Positions 42,595-50,421 of a stretch of DNA of 64,000 bases are shown piece by piece. The notes beneath the pieces were generated by a model. The model was not told the origin of the DNA and ran no database searches. It saw only the letters and a list, made by a program, of their open reading frames with translations. Positions within the stretch are counted from its first letter, which is position 1, and each line of letters begins with the position of its first letter. The translations under genes and the position numbers were made by a program. This stretch comes from Mycolicibacterium sp. CBMA 234 (lineage in GTDB: Bacteria > Actinomycetota > Actinomycetes > Mycobacteriales > Mycobacteriaceae): the NCBI RefSeq assembly GCF_009729415.1, contig NZ_MPKW01000020.1:62001-126000 (forward strand), read 5' to 3'.

Positions 42595-43677
42595 ATGTCT
42601 TCACAGAAGACTTATCGAGTCATTCAATGGGCGACGGGCCGAGTGGGGATGCCCGCACTCAGAGGAATCATCGATCACCCCGATCTAGAACTCGCCGGTC
42701 TCTACGTGACAAGCGCAACCAAGAGTGGCCACGATGCCGGCGAACTCTGCGGCGCAGGACCGACCGGTGTGATAGCCACCAATAGCGTCGAAGAGATTCT
42801 CGCAACGCCCGCCGACTGTGTCACCTACGCCGCAACCGACGTCGGCCGAGTCGGCGGAGTCATCGATGACCTCTGCCGAATCCTCGCGTCGGGGAAGAAC
42901 GTCGTCAACAACTCCATTACACGGCTCGTCTGGCCAGCAGGTATGGAAACCGGCGTCATCGACCGCCTCACCGTGGCCTGCCACGAGGGCCAAACAACCC
43001 TGTACAACACCGGCATCCACCCAGGGGTGGTGAGCGACGCCATGCTGTTTGCTGTCACCAATCTGTCACAACGGATCGATCTGATCTCCGCCGCCGAACT
43101 TCTCGATTGCTCCAGTTACGACCCGCCCGTCATCTCGGCTCTTGGATTCGGCAAGACCATCGAGGAGGACTCGGCAAGCTTTGACCTCGACATACTTCAC
43201 TACTACTGGGGGCCGGTCGTGCATTCACTGGCCGAATCGTTCGACCTCGAACTCGACGAGATCCGACATTTCCGCCGTCCAGAACTGGTCGCAGGGGGCT
43301 TCACAACGTCCGCGGGACTGGACATCCCGCCGAACACGATCGGCGCAATCCACTATGGGCTCGAGGGCATCGTCGACGGCAAGGTGCGGGTGGTAGCCGA
43401 GAATTACGAGAAGATCCGCCAGGACATCGCACCCGAGGGCTGGCCAAGCTTTCCCATCTTCGACAACAAGCAGGCCGGCGGATACAGGATCACCATCAAG
43501 GGTGTGCCAGATATGCAGCTTGATTTGGCATTTGGTGGTGACGACCAGCTCACTGACGTGCTAATCGGAACCGGCATGCGAGCAGTGAATTCTGTTCGCG
43601 CAGTCTGCCAGGCTCCGACCGGCATCGTCGCGTCATTTGAAGATCTGCCTCACGTGCGCGGGTTTATGCACACCTGA
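42595..43677 (+). CDS. DapB-like NAD(P)H-dependent oxidoreductase
   Basis: A 360-residue protein with an N-terminal Rossmann domain (IQWATGRVG, then LAGLYVTSATKSGHDAG) similar to the dihydrodipicolinate-reductase fold family abundant in mycobacteria. The central FGKTIEEDSASFD and later IHYGLEGIVDGKVRVV are conserved in that group. GGAGAGG precedes the ATG. These proteins are not true DapB enzymes; real substrates are mostly unknown. Last clear gene of the 36163-43677 plus-strand group. The next 255 bases (43678-43932) contain no gene I can support. Confidence 0.85.
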   Translation: MSSQKTYRVIQWATGRVGMPALRGIIDHPDLELAGLYVTSATKSGHDAGELCGAGPTGVIATNSVEEILATPADCVTYAATDVGRVGGVIDDLCRILASGKNVVNNSITRLVWPAGMETGVIDRLTVACHEGQTTLYNTGIHPGVVSDAMLFAVTNLSQRIDLISAAELLDCSSYDPPVISALGFGKTIEEDSASFDLDILHYYWGPVVHSLAESFDLELDEIRHFRRPELVAGGFTTSAGLDIPPNTIGAIHYGLEGIVDGKVRVVAENYEKIRQDIAPEGWPSFPIFDNKQAGGYRITIKGVPDMQLDLAFGGDDQLTDVLIGTGMRAVNSVRAVCQAPTGIVASFEDLPHVRGFMHT

Positions 43678-43932
43678 TGCCGCGGGAATTACCCTGTGTC
43701 CCTGAGGAAGTCATCGAAATGACGGTGTCGATGGGTTTCCAACCTTGCCCCTGCGGCGCCCGCCCTCGTGCACAACAGTTGGCCGGAGACGGGCTCGGTC
43801 GCCGGCACGGCTGTGGCTCAATCTGTGGGGGGCATTGTGGTAATGCTTCAGCGGTGAAGCAGGCGTCCTACGTGTTTCCCCGGTCGTGCACGGGGATGGA
43901 TGAGACGCTGATCGCCTCGGAGGGGTCGGTTG

Positions 43933-44532
43933 TCAGATCGGCCCAACGCCGTGTTCCAACATTCCAAACGCAGTCTGGGCGAGGCTGCTCAGCGTCTCTC
44001 CGGATTCGATGGTCGCATGTAGTACCGCGCGCAACGCTGACACCATCGCGGCGGCCAGCACTTGGACCCGCAGGTGGGCGTCGGCGTCGTCGGGCAGGTC
44101 AGACGCAAAATAGGATTTCAGGATCTCTTCGAATGAATGGGCGATTTCCAGATAGCGGCGTCGTGGGGCAGGTTCTTCGAACCAGAACCGCATGCAGGTG
44201 ACACGCAGCTCTGGGTCGAACGTGTCGAAGGTGTCGAAGAACCGCCCGAGTTGAGCTATGACCGCAAGCTTGGCGACTTGCCATTTGTCGTTCGTAGGTT
44301 CTGCACGGTCCAGGGCGTCCTGGAGTCCGGCGATGACTTCGGGGGCTGACGGAAACAGCACGTCCTCTTTGGTACCGAAGTACCGGTTAAAGGTGCTGCG
44401 CGAGCACATTGAGGCGTGCGCGATTTCCTCGACGCTGACGGCGTCGTAGCCGCGTGCCACAAATAATTCGACTGCCGAGCGCACGATCGTCGCACGCAGT
44501 GCCGTTTTCTTCCGTTCGCGTAAGTCGGTCAT
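43933..44532 (-). CDS. TetR-family regulator next to the second subunit III/IV operon
   Basis: A 199-residue regulator with helix-turn-helix ending in CSRSTFNRYFGTKEDVLF and a helical C-terminal domain with a FDTFDTFDPELR stretch. It lies 162 bases downstream of the second subunit-IV-like gene on the same strand, so it may be the last gene of that operon or separately transcribed. The gap between them shows no gene and no clear terminator. Confidence 0.91.
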   Translation of the reverse strand: MTDLRERKKTALRATIVRSAVELFVARGYDAVSVEEIAHASMCSRSTFNRYFGTKEDVLFPSAPEVIAGLQDALDRAEPTNDKWQVAKLAVIAQLGRFFDTFDTFDPELRVTCMRFWFEEPAPRRRYLEIAHSFEEILKSYFASDLPDDADAHLRVQVLAAAMVSALRAVLHATIESGETLSSLAQTAFGMLEHGVGPI

Positions 44533-44694
44533 CCTCGATCCAGTCTAGAGGCTGAGTACTTTATGACGCGACGTCCAAATAGTGCCATCGTCGATATTGC
44601 TCCATTGACTCTTCCACATAGCCTGGTCCCAACCGCGCCGGACCCTGCCGGATTTGTTGAAGGAGTGACGCCGCGCCGCGACCAGCGGGATGAA

Positions 44695-45003
44695 TCAAGC
44701 CGCGAGGTAGAAGCCGATCGTGACGGCGCAGACGACTGCGCACCATGCTTCCAGGATTGCTCGAAGCCCTGGCGGCGCATTCTTGAGTTCCATGAAGTAC
44801 AGCCCGACGAAGCGGACCTTGACGAACGCGATGATCAAGATGGCGACGCTGTTGATCTTGTCGCTGTGGGTGAACCCGTGGTGGGCGCCCATGGCCCACG
44901 AGACCACAGTCGCGATGATCAGGAACAACCAGACGACCGTGGCCGACGACTTCAGCAGCTCCGCCTGCGTCCGAGCTTCAACACCGTGGGGGATGTAGGT
45001 CAT
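44695..45003 (-). CDS. Cytochrome-oxidase subunit IV / NorF-like small membrane protein (copy 2)
   Basis: A 102-residue protein with three hydrophobic segments and AFVKVRFVGLYFMEL, nearly the same motif as the copy at 32532. It starts four bases after the subunit-III-like gene with GAGGTG upstream. The identical gene order and spacing of the two copies show a duplicated or mobile cassette of ancient origin. No haem-copper subunit I is present. Confidence 0.86.
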   Translation of the reverse strand: MTYIPHGVEARTQAELLKSSATVVWLFLIIATVVSWAMGAHHGFTHSDKINSVAILIIAFVKVRFVGLYFMELKNAPPGLRAILEAWCAVVCAVTIGFYLAA

Positions 45004-45007
45004 CGGG

Positions 45008-45619
45008 TCACCTCACCAGGAAGATCAGCGGAAACAGGACGATCCATAGCAGGTCGACCATGTGCCAGAAGCACGCGCCACTCTCGAAGAACGAGAGCTC
45101 ATTGGTGCTCATCGCAGGCTTGCGAGCGAGCCGGTGCAACCCGATCAGGACCACAAGTCCTATCAATAGATGAAACGCATGCAGGCCCGTCAGTACGTAG
45201 TAATACATGAAGAAATCGCTGGTGTACGGCGTGATGCCGCGGTGGACCTTCTCCGCATACTCCACAACTTTGATCGCCAGGAATCCTGCGCCGCAGATGA
45301 ATGCTCCGCTGATGAATGTCGGGGCATGCCGGCTCTGGGTTTCGGATCGCACCGCGCGCGTCGCGAGGACAACCAACAGTGAACTGACCAGTAGCAGGAC
45401 AGTGTTGATCGCTCCGAAGTTCTTGTTGAGTGCGGCTTGATCAAGAGCGGCCTGGGCAGGGTTGCTGATCCGGACCAATTGAAAGAGCACGAAGAACACT
45501 GCGAATACACACATGTCGCCGAAGATGAAGATCCAGACGCCCCCTTCTGCAGGGGTCCGCCGACCCTTCTTCGGCGATGGCATTGCCTCGGCCGGCCGGG
45601 CCTCGGTCGTGTTCACCAT
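45008..45619 (-). CDS. Haem-copper oxidase subunit III / NorE-like membrane protein (copy 2)
   Basis: A 203-residue protein with five hydrophobic segments, with GGVWIFIFGDMCVFAVFF, VLTGLHAFHLLIGLVVL and CFWHMVDLLWIVLF. AAGGAG lies six bases before the ATG. It is the same length as copy 1 at 32821. Subunit III helps stabilise haem-copper oxidases, and NorE affects nitric oxide reductase. Here it is preceded by two family M membrane proteins and followed by the subunit-IV-like gene, suggesting a complex built from these parts. Confidence 0.9.
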   Translation of the reverse strand: MVNTTEARPAEAMPSPKKGRRTPAEGGVWIFIFGDMCVFAVFFVLFQLVRISNPAQAALDQAALNKNFGAINTVLLLVSSLLVVLATRAVRSETQSRHAPTFISGAFICGAGFLAIKVVEYAEKVHRGITPYTSDFFMYYYVLTGLHAFHLLIGLVVLIGLHRLARKPAMSTNELSFFESGACFWHMVDLLWIVLFPLIFLVR

Positions 45620-45648
45620 GGATGGCTCCTTAGTAGTTCTCGACGGGC

Positions 45649-46476
45649 TCAGACCGGGGTGCGGCTGAGCGACTCACGCCCAGCCAGCAGGTCGTGCTCG
45701 GCGCGCAATGCGGAGAGCTCGCCGCGCAGTTGCTGGATTTCCCATGTGTGATCCGGTGTGGGAGTGGGGAACTGCTGTTCGGCGAGTTCCTCGGCTCGTT
45801 GCCGGTTGACTGCGTTTAACAGCAGCTTCGTCAGCGTGAGCATCCAGATCGTGTAGATGATCGCTGGCACCCAGAAGGAGATGACGCCGTTCCACGCGAG
45901 CGGGCCGTCTTTGAAGTACGGGATAAACGTCCCCGGCAAGAAGACCAGCTGAGCCCACAAATTCATCCAGGCGAACCACCGGGGGAGAATCGGTTCCTCG
46001 CGTTTGTCACCGAAGATCGCCAGACTGATTGCGACGCCCTGGATGGTCACCACCGGGACGGAGATCAGGAACATCATCCAGCCCAGATCGTTGAAGCGCT
46101 GCGTGATTTCGGGATTCTCCAGCGGACGATAGGCCGCGACTTGCCAGAAGATCGCTGCCAGCTGAAAGAGCAACACGAAGAGCGTTCCGAGGCCGAACTG
46201 GACGAGGGTCATCGGCGATGTCTCACCCTCCATCCGTTTCATCTGAACAGAGATGGCGCATACCCACGGCTGGTAGCAGATGCCCGAAAAGAGCACGAGG
46301 ATCATGCCGGTCCGGATGCCCGTGACGTTGTTGGCGTAGAACTGCGCAATTTCCGCGGGGCCCGTATTGCCGCTGGGCGGGGGGAGAAACTGGGCAAATA
46401 CCAGCAGGCCGACGATCCAGCCGATCGCGCACAACGGTCCCGCCACTGCGCACACCTTGTTGTTGACGTAGTTCAT
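45649..46476 (-). CDS. ~250-residue polytopic membrane protein, family M (copy 4)
   Basis: A 275-residue protein with six hydrophobic segments and the family motifs FLPPPSGN, GIRTGMILV, AAYRPLENPEITQRFNDLGW, PRWFAWMNLW and YFKDGPLAWNGVISFWVP. A C-terminal extension of ~45 residues (QQLRGELSALRAEHDLL region) is predicted to form a short coiled coil absent from the other copies. ATG 46476 overlaps the preceding stop as TGATG. The coiled coil could mediate assembly with partner subunits. Confidence 0.84.
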   Translation of the reverse strand: MNYVNNKVCAVAGPLCAIGWIVGLLVFAQFLPPPSGNTGPAEIAQFYANNVTGIRTGMILVLFSGICYQPWVCAISVQMKRMEGETSPMTLVQFGLGTLFVLLFQLAAIFWQVAAYRPLENPEITQRFNDLGWMMFLISVPVVTIQGVAISLAIFGDKREEPILPRWFAWMNLWAQLVFLPGTFIPYFKDGPLAWNGVISFWVPAIIYTIWMLTLTKLLLNAVNRQRAEELAEQQFPTPTPDHTWEIQQLRGELSALRAEHDLLAGRESLSRTPV

Positions 46477-47201
46477 CACAACAGAGCTGCTTCGGCGTCG
46501 ACGTCGGGTTGCTGCTCCTGCTTTGAGATGGCTTTGAACAGCAGCACCGCCATCACCACGATCCACGCGAAGAACGTCACGACCGGCGACCAGAACGCCA
46601 GCAGCCCCGTCCAGGAAAACGGGCCCGAGCGGAAGAGGAACGCGAGCGCGCCCGGCTCGAACATCACAGCCGTCCACGCGGTGTAGTAGCCGAACCAGCG
46701 CGGGAACGGCGTGTAGAGGACCTTGTTGGGAATCAGGCAGATCACGGCGATCGCCACCCACATGAAGATGTAGTACTGATCGGTCGTGACAAAGGTCAGC
46801 ATTGCGAGTTCGTGCATGATCGCGGTGATATCGGGCGAGCGGTCCGGGGTGAATGCCGCGACACCCCAGAAGATCGGCGGCAGCACGAGTACGACCGACA
46901 TCAGGCTTCCGCCCGCGATGGCCAGCGTCGACCAGACAGGTCTGCCCTTTTCGTGGCGGGAGATCTGAACGCCGACGACGACTGCGATCGGCACCATGAA
47001 ACCGCTTGTCCAACTGGCGATTACGGCACCGACCTTGATCTCCCCGCTGTGCGTGCGGTAGAAGTTGGCGATCTGGTCGGGCGGTAACTTCGCCGAGGGC
47101 GGCGGCATCATGTGGAAGAGTCGCCACCATGCCAGACCGTAGATCAAGGTGAAGGTCAGCCCCCAGCACAGCAGAATCCGTTGTGCGCGTTCAGATATCA
47201 A
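46476..47201 (-). CDS. ~250-residue polytopic membrane protein, family M (copy 5)
   Basis: A 241-residue protein with six hydrophobic segments and MPPPSAKL, EIKVGAVIA, QISRHEKG, PRWFGYYTAW and LFRSGPFSWTGLLAFWSP. The conserved Asn of the ND motif is replaced (MHELAM). The start is a TTG with GAGGGAG upstream; I see no better in-frame start. First gene of a four-gene operon with copy 4 and the subunit III/IV-like genes, suggesting that copies 4 and 5 form a hetero-oligomer. Confidence 0.82.
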   Translation of the reverse strand: MISERAQRILLCWGLTFTLIYGLAWWRLFHMMPPPSAKLPPDQIANFYRTHSGEIKVGAVIASWTSGFMVPIAVVVGVQISRHEKGRPVWSTLAIAGGSLMSVVLVLPPIFWGVAAFTPDRSPDITAIMHELAMLTFVTTDQYYIFMWVAIAVICLIPNKVLYTPFPRWFGYYTAWTAVMFEPGALAFLFRSGPFSWTGLLAFWSPVVTFFAWIVVMAVLLFKAISKQEQQPDVDAEAALL

Positions 47202-47714
47202 AGCGTCTGCTCCCTCTCAAGCTTGCCGGCATCGTTGAGGAACCCGAAGCGTCCGGCGTCGATGCCTGGATGATTTTCGCTGCCACCGACCCACGTGACG
47301 GCGTACCGCGTCCCTGGCCCGCGCGGAGACCCGCTCGCTCCGGACCTTCATCCCGAAGGTCGTTTCACGCATCCGCGTGACGTGACCCACGCTACACAGA
47401 ACTGACACAGTGAGTCAATATCACCACCGTCACAATTAGTGTGCCGCTCCATACGGGTGGATGGCTCTCTAATCGGTCCACGCGGGCGGATTTGCGCGAC
47501 CGCAAGGCGGGCGCTCGACGTCAGTTGGTGCGTTTCATGCCCGCAGGTGTTGTGTCGGACCCGCCGTCAAACCGAGGGTTGACCTAGTTGAGAGTCGATA
47601 GCTAATATTGGTATGCGAAATCTCATAAATAACGGGACCGGCATTGATCGTGCGGCTGCGGGCCATCATGGACAATCCCAGTGATCGCCGACCGGCCCTG
47701 GGAAGGACTTACGG
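47202..47714. other. Divergent intergenic region between copy 5 and the SCP2 gene
   Basis: About 510 bases with no supported gene. It includes a tandem A-type operator (47587-47627) near the SCP2/P450 side and presumably the promoter of the minus-strand membrane operon near 47202-47420. Short frames here lack ribosome sites and homology. Confidence 0.55.
47587..47627. promoter_or_regulatory. Tandem A-type operator
   Basis: Two adjoining repeats: GTTGAG-N9-CTAATA (47587-47607) and ATTGGT-N9-CTCATA (47607-47627). Each has one strong and one weaker arm. They lie 88 bases before the SCP2 gene that starts the P450 copy 2 unit. Confidence 0.5.
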
Positions 47715-48125
47715 ATGGCCACTTTTGCCACCACTGACGATCTCTACGGGGCGTTGCTGCCCTTCTATCAGAAGCTCGTCACGGACCCTGTCATCGCGCC
47801 GAGGTTCACGGCAGCCGCTACCTCGTTCCGTATCCGGCATGTCGATCCCGAGGGCATGTTCGTGTTGGATTCGACCGGCTCCGAACTCGTGTTGCTGCAT
47901 GGACCAGAGGCCGAGGCGGCGCAAACCGAGGTCGAGCTGACCATGAGCGGCGACGACGGGCACCGCTTCTGGCTCGGGAAGCTGAACCTCCCGATGGCCT
48001 TGGCGCGGAAGAAGATCAAGGTCCAGGGCGGCGTCACCAAACTGATGGGAATTGTGCCGGCCCTGCAGCCGGCGCACGCGATGTACAACAGCTATGCCGC
48101 CGAAGCGGGTTTGCCGGTGGCGTGA
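47715..48125 (+). CDS. SCP2-domain sterol/lipid-binding protein
   Basis: A 136-residue protein whose length and fold pattern match a sterol carrier protein 2 domain: an N-terminal helix, the FRIRHVDPEGMFVLD strand pair, a VELTMSGDDGHRFWLGKLNLP core and a C-terminal ALARKKIKVQGG helix region. It probably binds or presents a hydrophobic substrate or acyl-CoA. GGGAAGGA precedes the ATG. It lies 58 bases before the P450, so it may deliver lipid to that enzyme. Confidence 0.85.
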   Translation: MATFATTDDLYGALLPFYQKLVTDPVIAPRFTAAATSFRIRHVDPEGMFVLDSTGSELVLLHGPEAEAAQTEVELTMSGDDGHRFWLGKLNLPMALARKKIKVQGGVTKLMGIVPALQPAHAMYNSYAAEAGLPVA

Positions 48126-48183
48126 TTCGTCCTCGCGCCGCAGCCACTGTCGTTCTCATCTTCAGCCCAAGGAGACTCCCAAT

Positions 48184-49413
48184 ATGAGCGTAGCCACAAC
48201 AAACGTTTTTGATCCTGAGTTGTATGCCGAGGGGGACCCGAGCACCTTCGGGCTACCGCTGGACGCATACGACTACCTCAGGGATGAAAAGCCCTGCTAT
48301 CTGCACGAGTTCAACGACCCGATGCTGATCGATCGCGCGTGGGTGGTCAGTCGGCATGACGACATCTGGGCGGTGGACCGTAACAGCGAGCTGTATGCGG
48401 CCGACCGCGGGTACGTCAATGCCTGGAAAGTGACGCCGATCGATCCGAACATGGGTGGCATGCCGGCGATGCTGACCATGGATGGCGCCAAGCACCGCGC
48501 CCAACGCGGCGTCATGTCGAAGGCATTCACCCCCGGCTTCGTCAAGAAGCTGGAAGAGAAGTTCCGTGAGTACGCGGTCAACATCGTCGACCGGGCACTG
48601 GAAAAGGGAACGTTCAACTTCGTGCACGAAATCGGTCACGCGATGCCGATGGAAGCCCTCGGCGACGTGCTCGGGGTTCCGAACGAAGACCGGCCAAACT
48701 TCTTCGGCTGGGTTGACACCTTCGCCGCTCCTTTCGACACGCGCATCACGCCGTCGTTCGATCACGTGATGGAAGCGATCGGCAACCTCATGGTCTATGC
48801 CGGTGACCTCGCAGAGATCAAGCGCGCCAACCCCGGCGACGACGTGCTGTCCCGGATCGTTCAGGCCCCGGACATCATCTCCGAGGACGAGATGCTCGGG
48901 AACGTCGCGTTGCTCGCGAGCGGGGCAGCGGAGAGCACGCGGACCGCGCTGTCGCACGGAATGCACTCCATGCTGAACAACCCCGATCAGATGCAGTGGT
49001 TGCGCGAGCGTGCGGACGATATCCCCAACACCGCCATCCAGGAGATCGTGCGGATCGCCTCGCCGTTCACCCACCTCGTGCGTACTGCGACGGCGACCCA
49101 TGAGATCCACGGGCAGACGATCGAAGAGGGCGACATCGTCCTCATGCTCTTCACCTCAGGCAACTTCGATCCGCGTGCGTTCGACCAGCCCCGTAAGTTC
49201 GACCTCTCGCGGGAGAACAACCCGCACGTGAGTTTCGGCCGGGGGCCGCACCAGTGCCTGGGCAAGCATGTCGTCACGCTGGAGATGAAGATCCTGCTGG
49301 AGGAATTGCTGCGCCGCACCAGCAGCATTGAGCAGGTGGGCGACATTTCCTACGTCAAGGACAACTACTCGCGTGGCGTGTACGACCTGCCGGTGACCAT
49401 CAAGGGGCGCTGA
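48184..49413 (+). CDS. Cytochrome P450 monooxygenase (copy 2)
   Basis: A 409-residue P450 closely related along its full length to copy 1 at 2515-3753. The haem loop is FGRGPHQCLG with Cys358, the K-helix EIVR, and the I-helix SGAAEST with the same Glu-Ser pair. ATG 48184 has AAGGAG eight bases upstream; earlier in-frame starts lack one. It is paired with an SCP2 protein instead of a ferredoxin. A strong hairpin terminator follows. It likely oxidises a substrate related to that of copy 1. Confidence 0.95.
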   Translation: MSVATTNVFDPELYAEGDPSTFGLPLDAYDYLRDEKPCYLHEFNDPMLIDRAWVVSRHDDIWAVDRNSELYAADRGYVNAWKVTPIDPNMGGMPAMLTMDGAKHRAQRGVMSKAFTPGFVKKLEEKFREYAVNIVDRALEKGTFNFVHEIGHAMPMEALGDVLGVPNEDRPNFFGWVDTFAAPFDTRITPSFDHVMEAIGNLMVYAGDLAEIKRANPGDDVLSRIVQAPDIISEDEMLGNVALLASGAAESTRTALSHGMHSMLNNPDQMQWLRERADDIPNTAIQEIVRIASPFTHLVRTATATHEIHGQTIEEGDIVLMLFTSGNFDPRAFDQPRKFDLSRENNPHVSFGRGPHQCLGKHVVTLEMKILLEELLRRTSSIEQVGDISYVKDNYSRGVYDLPVTIKGR

Positions 49414-49435
49414 GCCGCAACGTCGCACCGACCTG

Positions 49436-49480
49436 ATTCGCGGTGCCGGCCCACTGGGTCGGCACCGCGAATTTGTTTTG
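49436..49480. terminator. Hairpin terminator after P450 copy 2
   Basis: Perfect 13-base arms 49436-49448 and 49460-49472 with an 11-base loop, followed by TTGTTTTG. It lies between convergent genes (P450 plus strand, family M copy 6 minus strand) and could stop transcription from both sides. Confidence 0.8.
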
Positions 49481-49566
49481 CTGCGCACCTGAGAACGCCG
49501 AAAGGCCAGATATTGCAAGCTCTTTCGTGATTTGCGTGCAATAACTGGCCAGTGAGCGTTGAAGCG

Positions 49567-50319
49567 CTAGACCGTTGCGACGGTCTCGGGCGCATCCGGC
49601 AGCTGGTACGTGTCCGGCTCTGCTTTGATCACCCGGTAGAACACCACGAACGTGACGATGAGGAACGGGACGTACGAGCCGACGGGCAACCAGAATCCGA
49701 CGAGTCCGTTCCACGCGAACGGGCCCGAGAAGAAGAAGATCGAGATGAGGCCGGTCCCTCCGATGGTGGCCATCCAGAGGTTCAGGTACAGGAACCAGCG
49801 GGGAAACACCGGTGGTCCCTGTCGCTGGGTGAACCCGGCCATGGCCAGGCAGAACAGCTGCATGCTGAAGGCCGGGAAGAACATCAGGAATTCGAGCCAG
49901 GTCATGTCGTTGATCAGCTGCACCAGCTCGGGCGAGCGGTCACCGCGGTAGAAGGCGCCGGCCCAGAAGATGAACGGCAGGATGAAGGCGACGGCATTCA
50001 CGCAGCCGGCGCCGAATGAGAATAGCGCCCACAACGGGACGCGGCGGCCCTGCTCCATACGCGCGATCTGCAAGGAGACCATCGCCGACCAGGGGATCAG
50101 TAGGGCGGCGCCAAGTAGTCCGACGAGGATGCCGAATTTCACCCACGCTAGGTGCGGGCCGAACTCTGCCATCAACTGGGCGCCGGACAACTGGGGAGAT
50201 GGTGGCGGGATGAAGCCCGCCAACGGCATGAGTCCGACGAAGAACAGCAATCCGAATCCGATGCCGCAGCCCCAGAGCCCGAGTTGCAATTTTGTGTGAG
50301 CGTACTGCGATGGTGTCAT
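49567..50319 (-). CDS. ~250-residue polytopic membrane protein, family M (copy 6)
   Basis: A 250-residue protein with six hydrophobic segments and the family motifs FIPPPSPQ, QIARMEQGR, INDMTW, PRWFLYLNLW and FFFSGPFAWNGLVGFWLP. ATG 50319 is preferred over an upstream TTG because the A-type operator ends the 5' region just before it. It stands alone, without subunit III/IV genes, and converges on P450 copy 2. The operator centre is about 34 bases upstream of the start, so it appears to be an independent member of the regulon. Confidence 0.84.
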   Translation of the reverse strand: MTPSQYAHTKLQLGLWGCGIGFGLLFFVGLMPLAGFIPPPSPQLSGAQLMAEFGPHLAWVKFGILVGLLGAALLIPWSAMVSLQIARMEQGRRVPLWALFSFGAGCVNAVAFILPFIFWAGAFYRGDRSPELVQLINDMTWLEFLMFFPAFSMQLFCLAMAGFTQRQGPPVFPRWFLYLNLWMATIGGTGLISIFFFSGPFAWNGLVGFWLPVGSYVPFLIVTFVVFYRVIKAEPDTYQLPDAPETVATV

Positions 50320-50342
50320 GAGTTTCTCTCTGTTGGTCAATT

Positions 50343-50363
50343 AATGAGATATTGGGTATCAAT
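50343..50363. promoter_or_regulatory. Inverted-repeat operator, site A7 (AATGAG-N9-ATCAAT)
   Basis: Arms 50343-50348 and 50358-50363 match the A-type pattern with two mismatches. It lies immediately upstream of family M copy 6 (start 50319). Confidence 0.5.
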
Positions 50364-50421
50364 TAATTTAGGCAGGTCAAGAGCGTTGTGCTGTCCTCGG
50401 CGCGTCTCGCTTGGCTGACGT

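Noticed and set aside
43678..43932. Possible gene remnant after the DapB-like reductase
   Set aside because: The plus-strand frame runs into the antisense of a TetR gene, and no domain or broken homologue could be recognised.
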